From Plakobranchus ocellatus (Eukaryota > Mollusca > Gastropoda > Plakobranchidae): 27,766 bases of DNA. Position numbers and translations under genes: made by a program. The notes beneath the pieces were generated by a model. That model searched no databases, was not told where the DNA came from, and saw only the letters and a program-made list of their open reading frames with translations. Location of the stretch: the NCBI GenBank assembly GCA_019648995.1, contig BLXT01007711.1, forward strand, positions 5,115 to 32,880, written 5' to 3'. This document shows positions 1 to 10,949 of the stretch, in pieces (position 1 is the stretch's first letter; each line of letters begins with the position of its first letter).

Positions 1-17
1 GGGGGGGGGGGGGGGGG
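1..17. other. Poly-G run at the window edge
   Basis: The first 17 bases are all G and are followed by ordinary AT-rich intron sequence. A G homopolymer at the very edge of a sequence is typical of an assembly or read-end artefact, so it may not be genomic. Confidence 0.6.
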
Positions 18-177
18 CTATTATATTCAACATTTTTCACCTAATATATAGAAAAATCAGGCTGCTTTGTGATATTTTTCACCTCAGTCATTTAATTATG
101 TAATTATAATAAATATTGTCATATATATAGTAGGTTCTAGACATTTCTTATTTAAAAATCACCCCCTTTTGTTGCAG

Positions 178-3100
178 AAATTGATGAAGCGGAGTGTGAA
201 CGTCTGCGTCATGAGTATCTGGCAGATATGTCAGAACTGGAGAAACAATTTTGTGAGCTGAAAGAACAGTAAGTTATTCTCTCTGGTACAAGCAGTTTCA
301 ACACTACTTGCCTGTGGTTCATAGATACAAATAATGAGTCACAATGTGAAAGTTTTTTTTTACTTTTTATTTCTATGGTCAAGTATGGTCAAATTCATCT
401 AAGCTCAAGATCTCCTTGGATGTTATTGATTAATTGTTATTGTTTTGTCATCATATATCATATGAAAATAAACAGTAGTTGCATTTAAAAAAATACAGAA
501 AAACATTGCACACATTATTTTTAATTTTCTTTATTGCTAAAAGTTTTTACTGGAAATCTTTCTTTAGAAAATATATATGAGATTTTGTTCACCGCTTGGC
601 AGGCATCCAAGTTTTTCCTATATCTCTTTTTATGTTCCAACCTGATTCTAGCCCATAACCTTGCTTCTCACTTTGGTCTCTACTTGTGGTTGGATATTTA
701 CAGTTTTATGGTAATCACTTAATAATGAAAGAAGGCAGAAGCATATTTTTCTTCTGTTCAGTCAATAACCTTGAAGATTTCTGTGCCCAATATTTGTAAT
801 TGTTGGGTAGACTGTATTATCTACAGAAGATTTGTTTCTTTACATATGGTGAGAATTTTTTTTTTTTTTTTTTTTGCCAAGAAGGCAATAACATTTTGAA
901 GAATGTAAAAGCCAACATGAATAACTTAATCATTGTAAGAAAAATTATTTTAAAATTTTGATGTCAATTTCAATATTTAAAATCCTTTTCAAAACAGTTT
1001 TATAAAGACAACACATTTTTCAGTCATTTTTCCCCAGAACTCATATATAAACTGAGAGGTCTTTAACAATTGTTTTCAAAGGTAAAAATTTTTACAGACT
1101 TTAGACAGTTGGTAGTCTAATTTTCAGGTTTTTTTTTTCAGTGTTCTCTGGTGACATCCCTGTTAAGCTAACAACTATTTTACAATGAGAACTAGGTTTG
1201 TTCTCATTTTCAGGGTTCAGATTAATGTCTCTTAAACCTTATGCTTTAATTGCCCTGTTTTTGAAAAGACCTGTTCTATACCTTCCCTGCCAGATTGTAC
1301 ACGGAGCGTCTGCAACAGATTGATGCCAAGATTGTTGAAATCACCAATAATCGTGCACCAGAGTACCTGCAGCCGCTGGCTCAGTTGCAGAAGCAGCTGA
1401 CCATCAAAAAGGAAGTTGCATGTATGTAGAAGTTTGTATCCCTTTTTTTTTTGTATGACTTTTTGACAAAAGTGAGAGACTTTGTGGTTTAAAGTCTCAG
1501 GGCTGCACATTTCCTCCCTTTTTAAAACTGAATTTTGCTTTGTGATGTTTCATTTTCCAAATGCTAATAAGCAAGTGCAACTGTTCAAAAAGTACAATAT
1601 ATGGCTTTAAGACATTGCATGTTTCTTGCTATCACGTACCACATCACTGGTGAGAAGAACATTAGATGCCTGCCGAGGGAGACAAAGTTGAAATATGTCA
1701 AGCAACTATGTATCAAAAATCATGATAGCTATGGATATATGTGTATACTATACACATATATCCATAGCTATCATGATTTTTTTTTTGAGAACATTAATAA
1801 AAGACTGTCACATGCTAAATGGGGTAAAATCTTTACCGCATAAACATTACAAAAGATGTTAGATGAGCAGAAACCTTGTTAACAGTCCTAAATGTGTGTA
1901 TGTCAGAAATTACACTGCCTAGATTTTACTAGTTTGTTAGCAGTCCTAAATGTTTGTGGTATGTCAGAAATTGCACTGCCTAGATTTTACCAGTTTGTTA
2001 CCAGTCCTAAATGTGTGTGTCAGAAATTACACTGCCTAGATTTTATTTTTAACTCCCCCTGGGCTGTTTTATGCTATGGTTTATTACAAACCAGAGCGTC
2101 AAGCAGGAGAAAGAAAAACTTACGTGCACATTCCTCACAGCTCCTTTACCCAGCATCCACCTTGGGTGGGCAGACTCAAGATCAGTGAACAAACTTGCCC
2201 ACAGGGTCTAATCCTTGGTTAACATTTTTTTTTTTGGATGCAATGTAAAACAATGTCAGGGAATATCAAAGTAAAAGCACTTCAGAATGTATTAAATTCT
2301 CACTCTCTCTTTGAACTAATGGTTCAACTGCATTTCATTTTTTGCACAGCCATAAGGCGAGAGCTCACTCTTGCCAGCATCAAACAGAAATTTGAAAGTG
2401 AAGAACTGGCATCCTTTCAACACATGGAGGTGAGTTAAACTTTGAACTTGGCCAGCTCTTTTTATATCCTTAAACCAACTCAATGAATGACATGTCAAAT
2501 TTTACAAATGAGCAATTGCCAAAAGGTGGACCCCAAATTGTGTCACATTTTTTCCTGCATTTTGAAAAATAGTTTCTCCAGTTACAAAAGGTAAAAACCC
2601 AGTTGAGTATCAGTGAAGTAATTTTCATGCAAATTTGGATAGCAGGAGTAGATCCATTTAAAAAAAAAAATGATCTGTGTCTCTTCACTTGGTTGTGAAT
2701 GAACTTAATTTGTTGATGGGTGACCACTTTTTTAGCGATTTTGTCATCATACTTATGTTCAAAACTTATTTGGTCAATTTAGACAGCAAGGATGCATCCA
2801 AAACCGATTTTTATGCCGTCACACTCACTAAATCAAAATTTATGTATAGATGAGTTAAATTTTTTGAAATAGGACTTGTACAAATTGATCGCCCATAACT
2901 ATGATGACAGCCCACATTTTGGCAAACCTCAAATGTGTTTAAAGATATTGATGTGTTTTACCAGTCCTTCTGTGAGCTCTTTCAGCAAAGAGCATTTGTT
3001 TGTATGTGTTAATATATGTACATTTGTAATTCTTTTTCTTTTTGTATATTTGATTGAAGTGGTACAATATTATATTTTATTCTTAATTTTAATTTGTGAA

Positions 3101-6100
3101 ATCTGACTTGTTTGATCAGCTTCAAGTCTTGTATTATGTTTTGGCAAAACATCATCTCTTATTGTTTGTAATTTGAAAAAGGATTACTTATATTATTTTA
3201 CATTTAAAAAAAAATTGAAACCTCTCTTTTAAAATGCATATTATTGTTGTTTTTGTTATTGTGAATTGTGTCTCAAAGTTTTGGCATGTGATTTAAAGCA
3301 TTTTTTTCTCAATGAACAAAAAATAGAACCTGCTCTTAACCATTCTGCTGCTGAATTAAACAAAAAAAATTCTTCTCAGGAATAAAAAAGGTACAATGTC
3401 TAGATCTAGATCTGTATTTTTTTAGAGAAAAATTTTCAATTTATTGTACATAATGGTTTCTTTATGTCAGAACCTCCCCAAAATGACAAAATTTATGTAC
3501 ATGATGGTTTCTTTATGTCAGAACCTCCCCAAAAGGACAAAATTTATGTACATAATGGTTTCTTTATGTCAGAACCTCCCCAAAATGACAAAATTTATGT
3601 ACATGCTGGTTTCTTTATGTCAGAATCTCCCCAAAATGACAAAATTTATCACATAGGAAGTTCTTAAGATTTCAATTTCAATTTGACAATTCCTGCTTAC
3701 TTTACATCTTGGCTTAGTGAGAAATAATCTTTGGCCAGATCCAAGCGGAGTCCGATCAATTAATGGACAAGCCCCAGCAAAGAATTTCAGGCCTAATCTA
3801 GATCAGATATCTGTATAATTTCAATGCTGATTTAAAACATTATTACCTTTTTAATGATTTTTGCATTGAGAATAATCATTTGATTTTCAGGGTTCTGTTT
3901 TAACTAAGTCATATTTCGTAGGTTCATTCCCATATTTTGATATTGATCGGAAGATGAAATTGTTTATGTTTTGATGATGTAAAAAGGAACCAAATGAGGA
4001 TTGGAGAGAGCTGTGAAGATGCACAACCAGCGTGACCTATGGTACTGGACAGGAAACACTAAATGATTACTTTTTTTTGGTGTTAAAACTAAGGCAGTCA
4101 AGGTCACAACTAAAGAAGCTACTAAACACTGCATAAAATTTAGGATCCAGCACTTTCAAGGGCATTTATTTTATGTTTTCTACGTAACTCTAACTTGGCT
4201 ACTACTCCTACCTTTTTCTTCCCGTTTAAGGGATGGAAATAATTTTGGTATTTGCATCATTAGGTTTTAGGTAATATGATTTCTGTTTTAGATTTGATAT
4301 ATTGGTAGCTCAGAAACTAAGTAGGCTTTTTTGACTCATTGATTTCATTGCAGAGTGAGAAGATCCTCTTGTTTGACACTATTCAGAACGAGTTGCAAGA
4401 CAAAATACGCAGACTAGAGGAAGACAGACACAACATTGACATAACGTCTGGTAACACCTCCTTTGTCCTGTGATTTTAATGTAAAAGCTTTGAAAGAGGT
4501 ATTTTGTTCAGCAGCAATTGTAATTTTAAATTGTGGTAGTTATACACACACACACACACACCTGTTCGAGGAGCAAATGAACAAACATTAATGCCGGGTC
4601 ACCTTTAAAAATGTATTTTCAAGAGAGATGCTCAGTAGATAGAATAATGTTAAAGTGCATGTAGTCGTAAATGCTGCTGGCTCTGTTACATAGCTGGATT
4701 AATTTGCTCCTCAGCTACATTTCATAGAAAATCACCCTACAATTTCCCTTGAGCAGATTTTCTTTAAGAGCTGCTTTTGTGTTTTCTTGAGAAATACTTG
4801 TGATAGAAATCATTTCATTTATTTTTGTTTTCTCTTTGCAGATCTGTGGCAAGAATCTCAAACCATGAAGAAAAAGAAGAAAACAGATCCATTACATCCA
4901 GAGAGAAAGAAAAAACCACAGACTGTTTCTGATATCCTTAATAAACGTGCAGTGTTTCATTGTTTATGCTTCTCAATTAGAGGATAGCATACCTTTTCTT
5001 GATTTTATTAACACTGCTCAGATCGCAATTTAGGTTGTTCATAATGAAATAGTTCAATTGTATTGAAACTAAACTGTGTTCAGTTAAAAGTGCTTAATTT
5101 ATTCTTCTAAGGCCACTATCAACTTGGGGGGGTAGACAAAAAACAAAAACTCCTTGACCCTGTTACGTCCATATATTGTGTACATGCTGAGAGATTCAGA
5201 CGTTATGGATGACTGGATGCTCATCAAAAAGGTATCACTAGATGTGTATTGGTATAGTTGTGATTCGCTTTCATGTGGACACATAACCACATACATGCAA
5301 AACCTCACTAAGCAACAATTTTCTACATTTATTTCTATTCAGCAATATCAACACTTTTCCATTACATAATAGAGGTATTTCCTCAGCACCCCCCCACACA
5401 CAAAAAGAGGAAACTGGAAACTTCATATTTTTTAGCACCTGAACGTAAATTTTATATAAATATGTAGGTGTTATTGACACTTTTTAGGCTTTCAATTGCC
5501 TTCTGCACCAGATTATTTTTAGTTTTTTTCCAAACTTGAATAGAGATGCTAGCCTTTTCAAATTGCTGCCCAGTCAAGGCTACTTAGTTACTGTTGGGTC
5601 TATATAAAAAATCCAGACCAGATAGGAAATTAAAAGCAATACAATTGAACAGGTTGATTTGTTAATTTTTGATTGCTTATTCATTCTAAAGCTTTTCCAT
5701 AATGAATGATGAGATGTTAAAGTTTTTTAGGCCAGCTCGTTCCATGTTTTCTAATACTGTTACAGAGCAACAAATGGAATAGTAAAGACAAACCCCTGCA
5801 GCCTCATACATGTTTCTAAACCTAGCTTAGGGTATTTCACAGTGAATCATAGAGGCTGCGATTTTTTTAACCAAGCTGTTTTTTCAAATTGTGAAATGAA
5901 TCACTGACGAGTTGAGCTAGTGTTTCGGCAAAGGAATGGATTAATGTCTTTTGGAAACCAGTGATGACCAGAGGTGGCGTTACAAGGCAGTTGTTGTTTT
6001 GGAGCAAATCTGAAATAAGATTTTATACTTTTTATGAATTTTTGGCATGCATAGGCGTGCTTGACTATGTTTGACTTTAAAAACAATGAATCTTGTCATG

Positions 6101-7439
6101 TTTTGAAAATGTATGAAGAATGATTCACTGGGGATTGAGTAGCCGCACAAAGGTTAAAATTGCCTGTGCTCATCTTTGTAGGTAAATTTTTAAATTCCAA
6201 GGCTGAAACTATTTTAACAATTCGTGTTATGTTTGTAGTTCTGTAGTTTAAATTGTATTGAAATGAAATATATTAATGCGATGTGTTGAAAGCTTTACAT
6301 AGTTAAGACTTTCAAAACTTTTTTATATTTGCTGGATTTCACCGTCCTTTTTGGGAATGAGCATTAATGCATAAGTTGAAGACATTTCTATCTATGTTAA
6401 TGCTATGGTTAGATTCATCCCTTGTCAATGGGATTATGTGATTAGTATGTTGTTCATCTATTTTTCCCTCTGCCCACAGGCATTGAAACAGCAACCCCAA
6501 AAGAGAAAATCTGAATGTGAGTTGCATTCCTTTCACTGTCATAAAGTTTCTTGTTTGAAAAACCTGTGTATATCTAGGCTGTGCTAAATAGTAGCATTCA
6601 ATTTTTCTCTGGTATAACATAGTCCCTGCAGAGCAAGTTTCTCTAAGAAACAGAACTATAGTGCTGTTGAAGGCATCTCCCCTCTTTTAAAATTATTGTA
6701 TGTGTTTTCCCTTTATTGAAACTCCTTTCTGGTGGACTCAAGTTTGTTTAGACTTTAGAGACAACCAGCTCTCTAATCAAGAATCATCTGTGTCTGTGGG
6801 CTTGTGGTAGCATAAAGAATAGTTTTACTGTAACAAATAGAGTGACAATGTTACATTGATTCCTGCATGGACCACATATCAGAAATTAGATAGTTTACTG
6901 TGTTCCAGACTTTATCCATAGCGAAAACTAGAGCCCACTCATGCAGCTAAAATTTAGTAGGCGAATGCTGTGACCAGGGACTATGAAAACCAAATGTTAC
7001 TGCTCCTGATGCTCACATACTGTTGAGGTCATTCGCTTGAAATTGGTCGGGGATGAAGCTGGTGTGTTGAAATTAGTGCCAACAAATTTCACTCTCAAGG
7101 AATTGGCTCGTCGGTTTCTCTGCATAAGTTGTAAAATGTACCAACAGGGAAGGATTGGCCTGTAGTCTATATCTAGGTTTCAAAGCTAGATTTAAAATAA
7201 AAGGGCTCAAAACTTTAGGTCATGTGAAGATCAACAATATGACATGTCATCTTGAAATCTTGAGATATGTAATTGTCGATTTGAGTACAGTTTTAGTTCT
7301 AATGTTTTTCTGTACATAAATTGTTCTATTATTTATTAATACCATATTTAGCAACAGCTATTCAGCAGATTTTGTTTACATTTTTTTTTCAAATTGAAAT
7401 GATATTTTGTATTTTCTTTTTGCCTTTTTTTCAGTATGA
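178..7439 (+). CDS. BRMS1L: BRMS1/BRMS1L-family Sin3-HDAC subunit, 5'-partial, 8 exons
   Basis: Exons: 178-268, 1294-1421, 2350-2429, 4354-4450, 4842-4931, 5167-5231, 6480-6516, 7435-7439. Spliced, they give 196 residues plus TGA (7437-7439); the reading phase agrees at every junction. Residues 1-131 form the Sds3-like coiled-coil region, with [25 protein letters not shown] and [16 protein letters not shown], all close to vertebrate BRMS1L/BRMS1. A lysine-rich stretch (140-158) follows, then the family hallmark [12 protein letters not shown] and DDWMLIKK (160-183). The protein ends PQKRKSEL, like the short tail of human BRMS1 (PQKRKSDGP) rather than the longer BRMS1L tail. Family members bridge Sin3 and HDAC1/2 in nuclear co-repressor complexes. 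The acidic N-terminus lies upstream of the window. All introns are GT-AG except 4932-5166. The last 5-nt coding segment is the least certain part. It is inferred from a strong acceptor (polypyrimidine tract then CAG at 7432-7434) and the match to the BRMS1 tail. Confidence 0.9.
269..1293 (+). other. Intron of the BRMS1L-like gene
   Basis: GTAAGT donor at 269 and a pyrimidine-rich CAG acceptor ending at 1293. The interior is AT-rich with T runs (for example 856-876). I see no gene or repeat array in it. Confidence 0.85.
1715..1781. repeat. Perfect 67-nt palindrome (33-bp arms, 1-nt centre)
   Basis: The arm 1715-1747 is the exact reverse complement of 1749-1781, with a single C (1748) between them. 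I paired all 33 positions by eye without a mismatch. It is AT-rich (about 30% G+C) and lies inside an intron of the BRMS1L-like gene. With only one centre base it is a cruciform-type palindrome rather than a stem-loop with a normal loop. A foldback artefact in library or assembly is a real alternative. Confidence 0.9.
1876..2046. repeat. Three-copy tandem repeat, unit about 60 bp
   Basis: Three diverged copies, each running from a TTGTTA(A/G/C)CAGTCCTAAATG start through GTCAGAAATT(A/G)CACTGCC to TAGATTTTA. Copy starts are about 58 and 61 bp apart. The array is intronic. Confidence 0.9.
2430..4353 (+). other. Intron with 51-bp minisatellite
   Basis: GTGAGT donor at 2430 and TTTCATTGCAG acceptor ending at 4353. 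Besides the array at 3437-3651 it contains a short TCTAGATCTAGATCT string near 3400. I see no gene in it. Confidence 0.85.
3437..3651. repeat. Minisatellite, four copies of 51 bp
   Basis: The unit contains TATGTACATAATGGTTTC, then TTTATGTCAGAACCTCCCC, then AAAATGACAAAATT. Copies are anchored at 3446, 3497, 3548 and 3599, exactly 51 bp apart. They are nearly identical, with changes such as ATAATGG/ATGATGG/ATGCTGG. Because 51 is a multiple of 3, reading frames stay open through the array as a by-product. Confidence 0.95.
4451..4841 (+). other. Short intron with (AC)n
   Basis: Donor GTAACA at 4451 and acceptor CTCTTTGCAG ending at 4841. A short (AC)n tract lies near 4545-4561. Confidence 0.85.
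4932..5166 (+). other. U12-type AT-AC intron of the BRMS1L-like gene
   Basis: The intron begins ATATCCTT (4932-4939), an exact match to the minor-spliceosome AT-AC donor. It ends TTAC (5163-5166), with CTCCTTGAC at 5150-5158 matching the U12 branch-site consensus TTCCTTRAY about 9 nt before the 3' splice site. Joining 4931 to 5167 makes a Gly codon and gives VSGPYIVYM, exactly the conserved family sequence. A conventional GT-AG solution fails. The only AG near the exon start is the in-frame TAG at 5133-5135, and no AG occurs between it and 5166. Length is 235 bp. Confidence 0.93.
5232..6479 (+). other. Intron, nothing recognised inside
   Basis: GTATCA donor at 5232 and CCCTCTGCCCACAG acceptor ending at 6479. 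AT-rich with no gene, clear repeat array or element that I could identify. Confidence 0.8.
6517..7434 (+). other. Last intron of the BRMS1L-like gene
   Basis: GTGAGT donor at 6517 and a strong polypyrimidine-CAG acceptor ending at 7434. I see no other feature inside. Confidence 0.7.
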
Positions 7440-9935
7440 CACTAAATCAAAACACGTCACTTTTGTTCGTCTTGATTGTAATTCATGGCCAGCACCACAA
7501 AGGCACCGGCTGACTGCCAATTCCCCTTCCCTGTGTGTGTGTGTTACAGATGTTTGGCTTTGTGACGGTGAGCAAAGCTGTGTGTGCCACTGCAGGAACA
7601 AGACTGAGAATTGCAGCATGCCCAGGGACAAGGACACAGCTATTGAGTGATACAGTACCTGAGACCATGCTTCAGTCCTTGCTCGCTCCTCTGGATCTAG
7701 CCAGGAATGCTCTGCGCAAATTGTCAAGTGGATTCTGACTGCCCAACTGATAGTACTGTTGCATTCATTCTTAGCTCTGGATTCACTAATGCTGAGCCAA
7801 GCTTGGCTGATGAGTTGACTGTACCTGTACAGTTTTCTGCCCTCACCTTCAGTCCCAGGTCTGGCTCCCTCTCAAGATTGCTTTTGAAAGTTCTGACTTT
7901 GATGCCATTGATGCTAGATCTGCATGTACAACAGGTTCTACGTTGGCTTGGTCTTATGAAATAGCTGCACAATTTTCTTTGGTGTTACTCTCAGGAAGAG
8001 ACTCAAGTCGCTGATTATCGGACATGTGATCCCAAAATCAGCAAGTAGAGCACCCAGGAGTGTTTGCTGACTTGGAACAGCTTGGGATTGCAAGACATGT
8101 TTATGAGTAAATGCAATGTGTTACAATAGAATTAATGAACTTAGGCACTGTCATTTGGAGTTGGCAAAGAATTTGAAACACTGTTTGACCAAGAGCTGAA
8201 TCCAGTGATTATCACTCTTATTTGAATTTCCCCAAAGTTGTGGACATGTTCACCTTGATCATTGAGAGCGTTAGGATTTGTGTAACTAATTCTCCAAGGA
8301 TTTTCAGCTGCAAATTACTTGGGGTGTTGGAGGCAACAAGCTTGAGGATACAATAGGGCATAAAATTAATGACTTAAGAATTCAGTGCACCTTATCATTT
8401 GTACAACCTTACATTGGCAACGAGACAGACTTGTAGTTTCAAACAATTTTTAATCGCTGAAATAGTTGGAACCTTATTTCTGTAAGCTTTACAGGGGTCA
8501 AAACTGGATGGCGCCATGTGGATTCTGAGCCAAGATTTGTTTTTAAACTTTTTTTTAGTTAGGACTGAAAGAAGAAGAAAAAACTATAACTTCTGACAAG
8601 TTTTTTGTGTGACTTCTGGTTTCAAGATCAATACAATGTAAAAAGAATGTGAGGGCCCAGACTGCCTTCAACCTATAAGGCAGACTACGGTTTTTTTTTT
8701 TTTTTTTAATTTTTGTAAGAAAACAGATCTGCTTCTATTAGATAAGGATACAAACAAATTTGCCTTTTTTTTTTGTGCATACCAATTCATCTTGTCAAAT
8801 GATCTCAGAAAAACTAAGTAAAACCTGAGGCATGCAAGGAAAGGGAATCTTTTTTTAACCCCTCTTGTTTTAAAGGTGGTCCATTTTTGAGTTTTAGCAA
8901 AGTTAGTGTTGCTTTTTTAGTTCATTGCCATTTCAACTTCTGTTATTCAAACACATTACATGTCTTGAGATCAGTTCAATGAAATTAGAAGTGGCATGTA
9001 GGATATTTTCAATCATTGAAAGAGCTTTATGGATTTTACAGTAATGAAACTTAGAGCTACAGAACTTTGTTTATTCTGAGCCAATTACAGATTTTTACAA
9101 TTTGGAAAAGAACATTAGATAAAGAGAGAAAAAAATTCTCTCCATGAAAAGTTTCTTACATACTTGACCCACCAGGACGAGTCTCCAGAGATACATAGCT
9201 GTGAACTGTCCAAGTGTAACCACACCTGCATTTTTTGTAGCAATCCTCGGAATTCCAACAATGAAACTTGCATTAACACTTTCAAAATAATCATCTCATT
9301 TTGGCCTTCTGGTAACTTTTTTTTTCCGCCTAGCAATTTTCATATAATTTCATGACAGGTCGGACGCAGGTCTAAGTAACACTTAAACAGTGTGTGCATT
9401 TAGGGCAAACAAACACTTCAGGCTTATTCTCATCAAAATGGATAAATGCTGTCTGTAGGTGTGTCTATTTATATAAACCATCCTTATCTCCCAGCAGCAG
9501 CCCTGAAAGAACTGCTCACTTTAGGCTAGTAGCACTCACTAATTGTTACCATTTCAAATAGAGACTACTGCATATCTTTCTTATTTTATTGTCATCAAAA
9601 ACCTTGAGATCACAGCTCATGTTACCATAATCAGTCATTGGGGGCAAGGCCCAAGGTTTTGTCTGTTTTTTAATGGCTGTAAATGTTTAACTCTGGTGTA
9701 TTAAACTTAAAGAAAAATTTTGAGGGCCTGGAGTTCACTGCACTGATTGTTGATACATGTATTATATGTACATATTGGAAATATGTTTTCGCCAAGTTTA
9801 ACACAAATGACATGTGGATGTTTTTGTTTTTGTGTGTGTGTATATATTCATATTTAACAGATGAAGATGTTGTGTGCATGGGTTCATGGCCTCAGAATTT
9901 GCTTAACCTTTGCTTCAATAAAAAAAATTAAAAAA
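7440..9935 (+). other. Candidate 3' UTR of the BRMS1L-like gene
   Basis: This follows the inferred TGA stop and runs to a poly(A) signal at 9917-9922. The first 600 bases or so are noticeably richer in G+C than the surrounding introns, as expected of transcribed exon sequence. Frames stay open there on both strands (one plus-strand frame to about 7650), but none resembles a known protein. Its extent is inferred; an earlier cleavage site or a further spliced exon cannot be excluded. Confidence 0.45.
9917..9922 (+). terminator. Candidate poly(A) signal AATAAA
   Basis: AATAAA sits in CTTCAATAAAAAAAATT, followed by a genomic A-rich stretch. It is the first good candidate I noted downstream of the inferred BRMS1L-like stop. 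The adjacent A-rich genomic sequence could mimic a polyadenylated end, so support is modest. Confidence 0.4.
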
Positions 9936-9940
9936 AAAAA

Positions 9941-10889
9941 CAAAATGGAAACTGATTGTCAAGGGTAGCATTCTTGTGCTGTTCTAGTTTATTTCATTGG
10001 TTGTTTCCTTTGGTACTTAGATAAGTGGATACTTCCTTGTCTTTTTGCCACCCACTTCATATAGAGCCACAAGCAAAGGCTTTGCTGAAGCATTCACTCA
10101 AGTGATCGATTGGACCTTTTACCAAAGGTATTCATGGAAATAGAGCCTATGCCATTCTTGAAAACCGTTTTCAATGTAAGGTAACTTCATATAAGTACAT
10201 GTAGATGAAGGATTTCTCTTCCCAGCAGGAACTCACTTGTGGCTTCAGCAATAGTTTTTCACAAAAATGTGAAGAGTCCCCATAATAAGTTGCTCAATTC
10301 AAGTAAAAAAATCTCTCTATAATGTATATGCAATAATTTTGCTGCAATTTTCTCAACGTACAGTTCAGTTCTGATTTTTTAAAATAGGAAAGACAAAACT
10401 TTCAACAGCCAGTGGGAAGCATTTAATGCCAGTGAGCTTGACAAACTTCCAGCAAAGACTAGCTTGGTCTCTTCTGATTATGAATGAGAATTGTACAGAC
10501 CCTGCATCATTTGTGTGACAACACCTGAGAATAAAAAGTTTTGTAAGAAGAATTAATTTAATACTTCCAGAAAGAAGACACCCCTTCTTCATGTCAAACT
10601 GCCAGGTCATCTTTATGTTATTGTCAAGTCTTCTTATTCTGACTGTGTGGTGAAGACAGATGCTGTTGGTGTGGGCAATCATTCATTCAGATATTTTTCT
10701 TGCTTTTTATTAATTTTTTATTCACTTTTTAGTTGTATTTAATGTCTGTATTAAAAATGCATAGATATTGTTCAGTGGTAAAGTGTTGCGAAAAGCTTAC
10801 TGAGTAGAGTGCAAGTGTTTCATACAGTGAGTGTCAGAGAGAAATTCAAAGGGAGATTTATTCTCACTTTGTTTACAAGGTTTTTGACA

Positions 10890-10949
<60 letters not shown>

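Larger units (their letters stand above)
1422..2349 (+). other. Intron with palindrome and 60-bp tandem repeat
   Basis: GTATGT donor at 1422 and TTTTTTGCACAG acceptor ending at 2349. It holds a perfect palindrome (1715-1781) and a three-copy tandem repeat (1876-2046), each listed separately. The rest is unremarkable. Confidence 0.85.

Noticed and set aside
3444..3667. Two overlapping open frames of about 70 residues with 17-residue repeats
   Set aside because: They are created by the 51-bp minisatellite inside an intron, with no independent evidence of coding.
3943..3955. GATCGGAAGATG, resembling the start of a sequencing adapter
   Set aside because: It diverges from the adapter after ten bases and is embedded in normal intron sequence.
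4946..5135. A GT-AG version of the intron between the fifth and sixth visible exons (donor at 4947, acceptor at 5135)
   Set aside because: It breaks phase, adds a non-conserved [11 protein letters not shown] stretch and destroys the conserved VSGPYIVYM. The AT-AC solution fits in every respect.
9115..9355. Open frames on both strands in the putative 3' UTR
   Set aside because: They are short, AT-rich and without recognisable motifs, at the length expected by chance.
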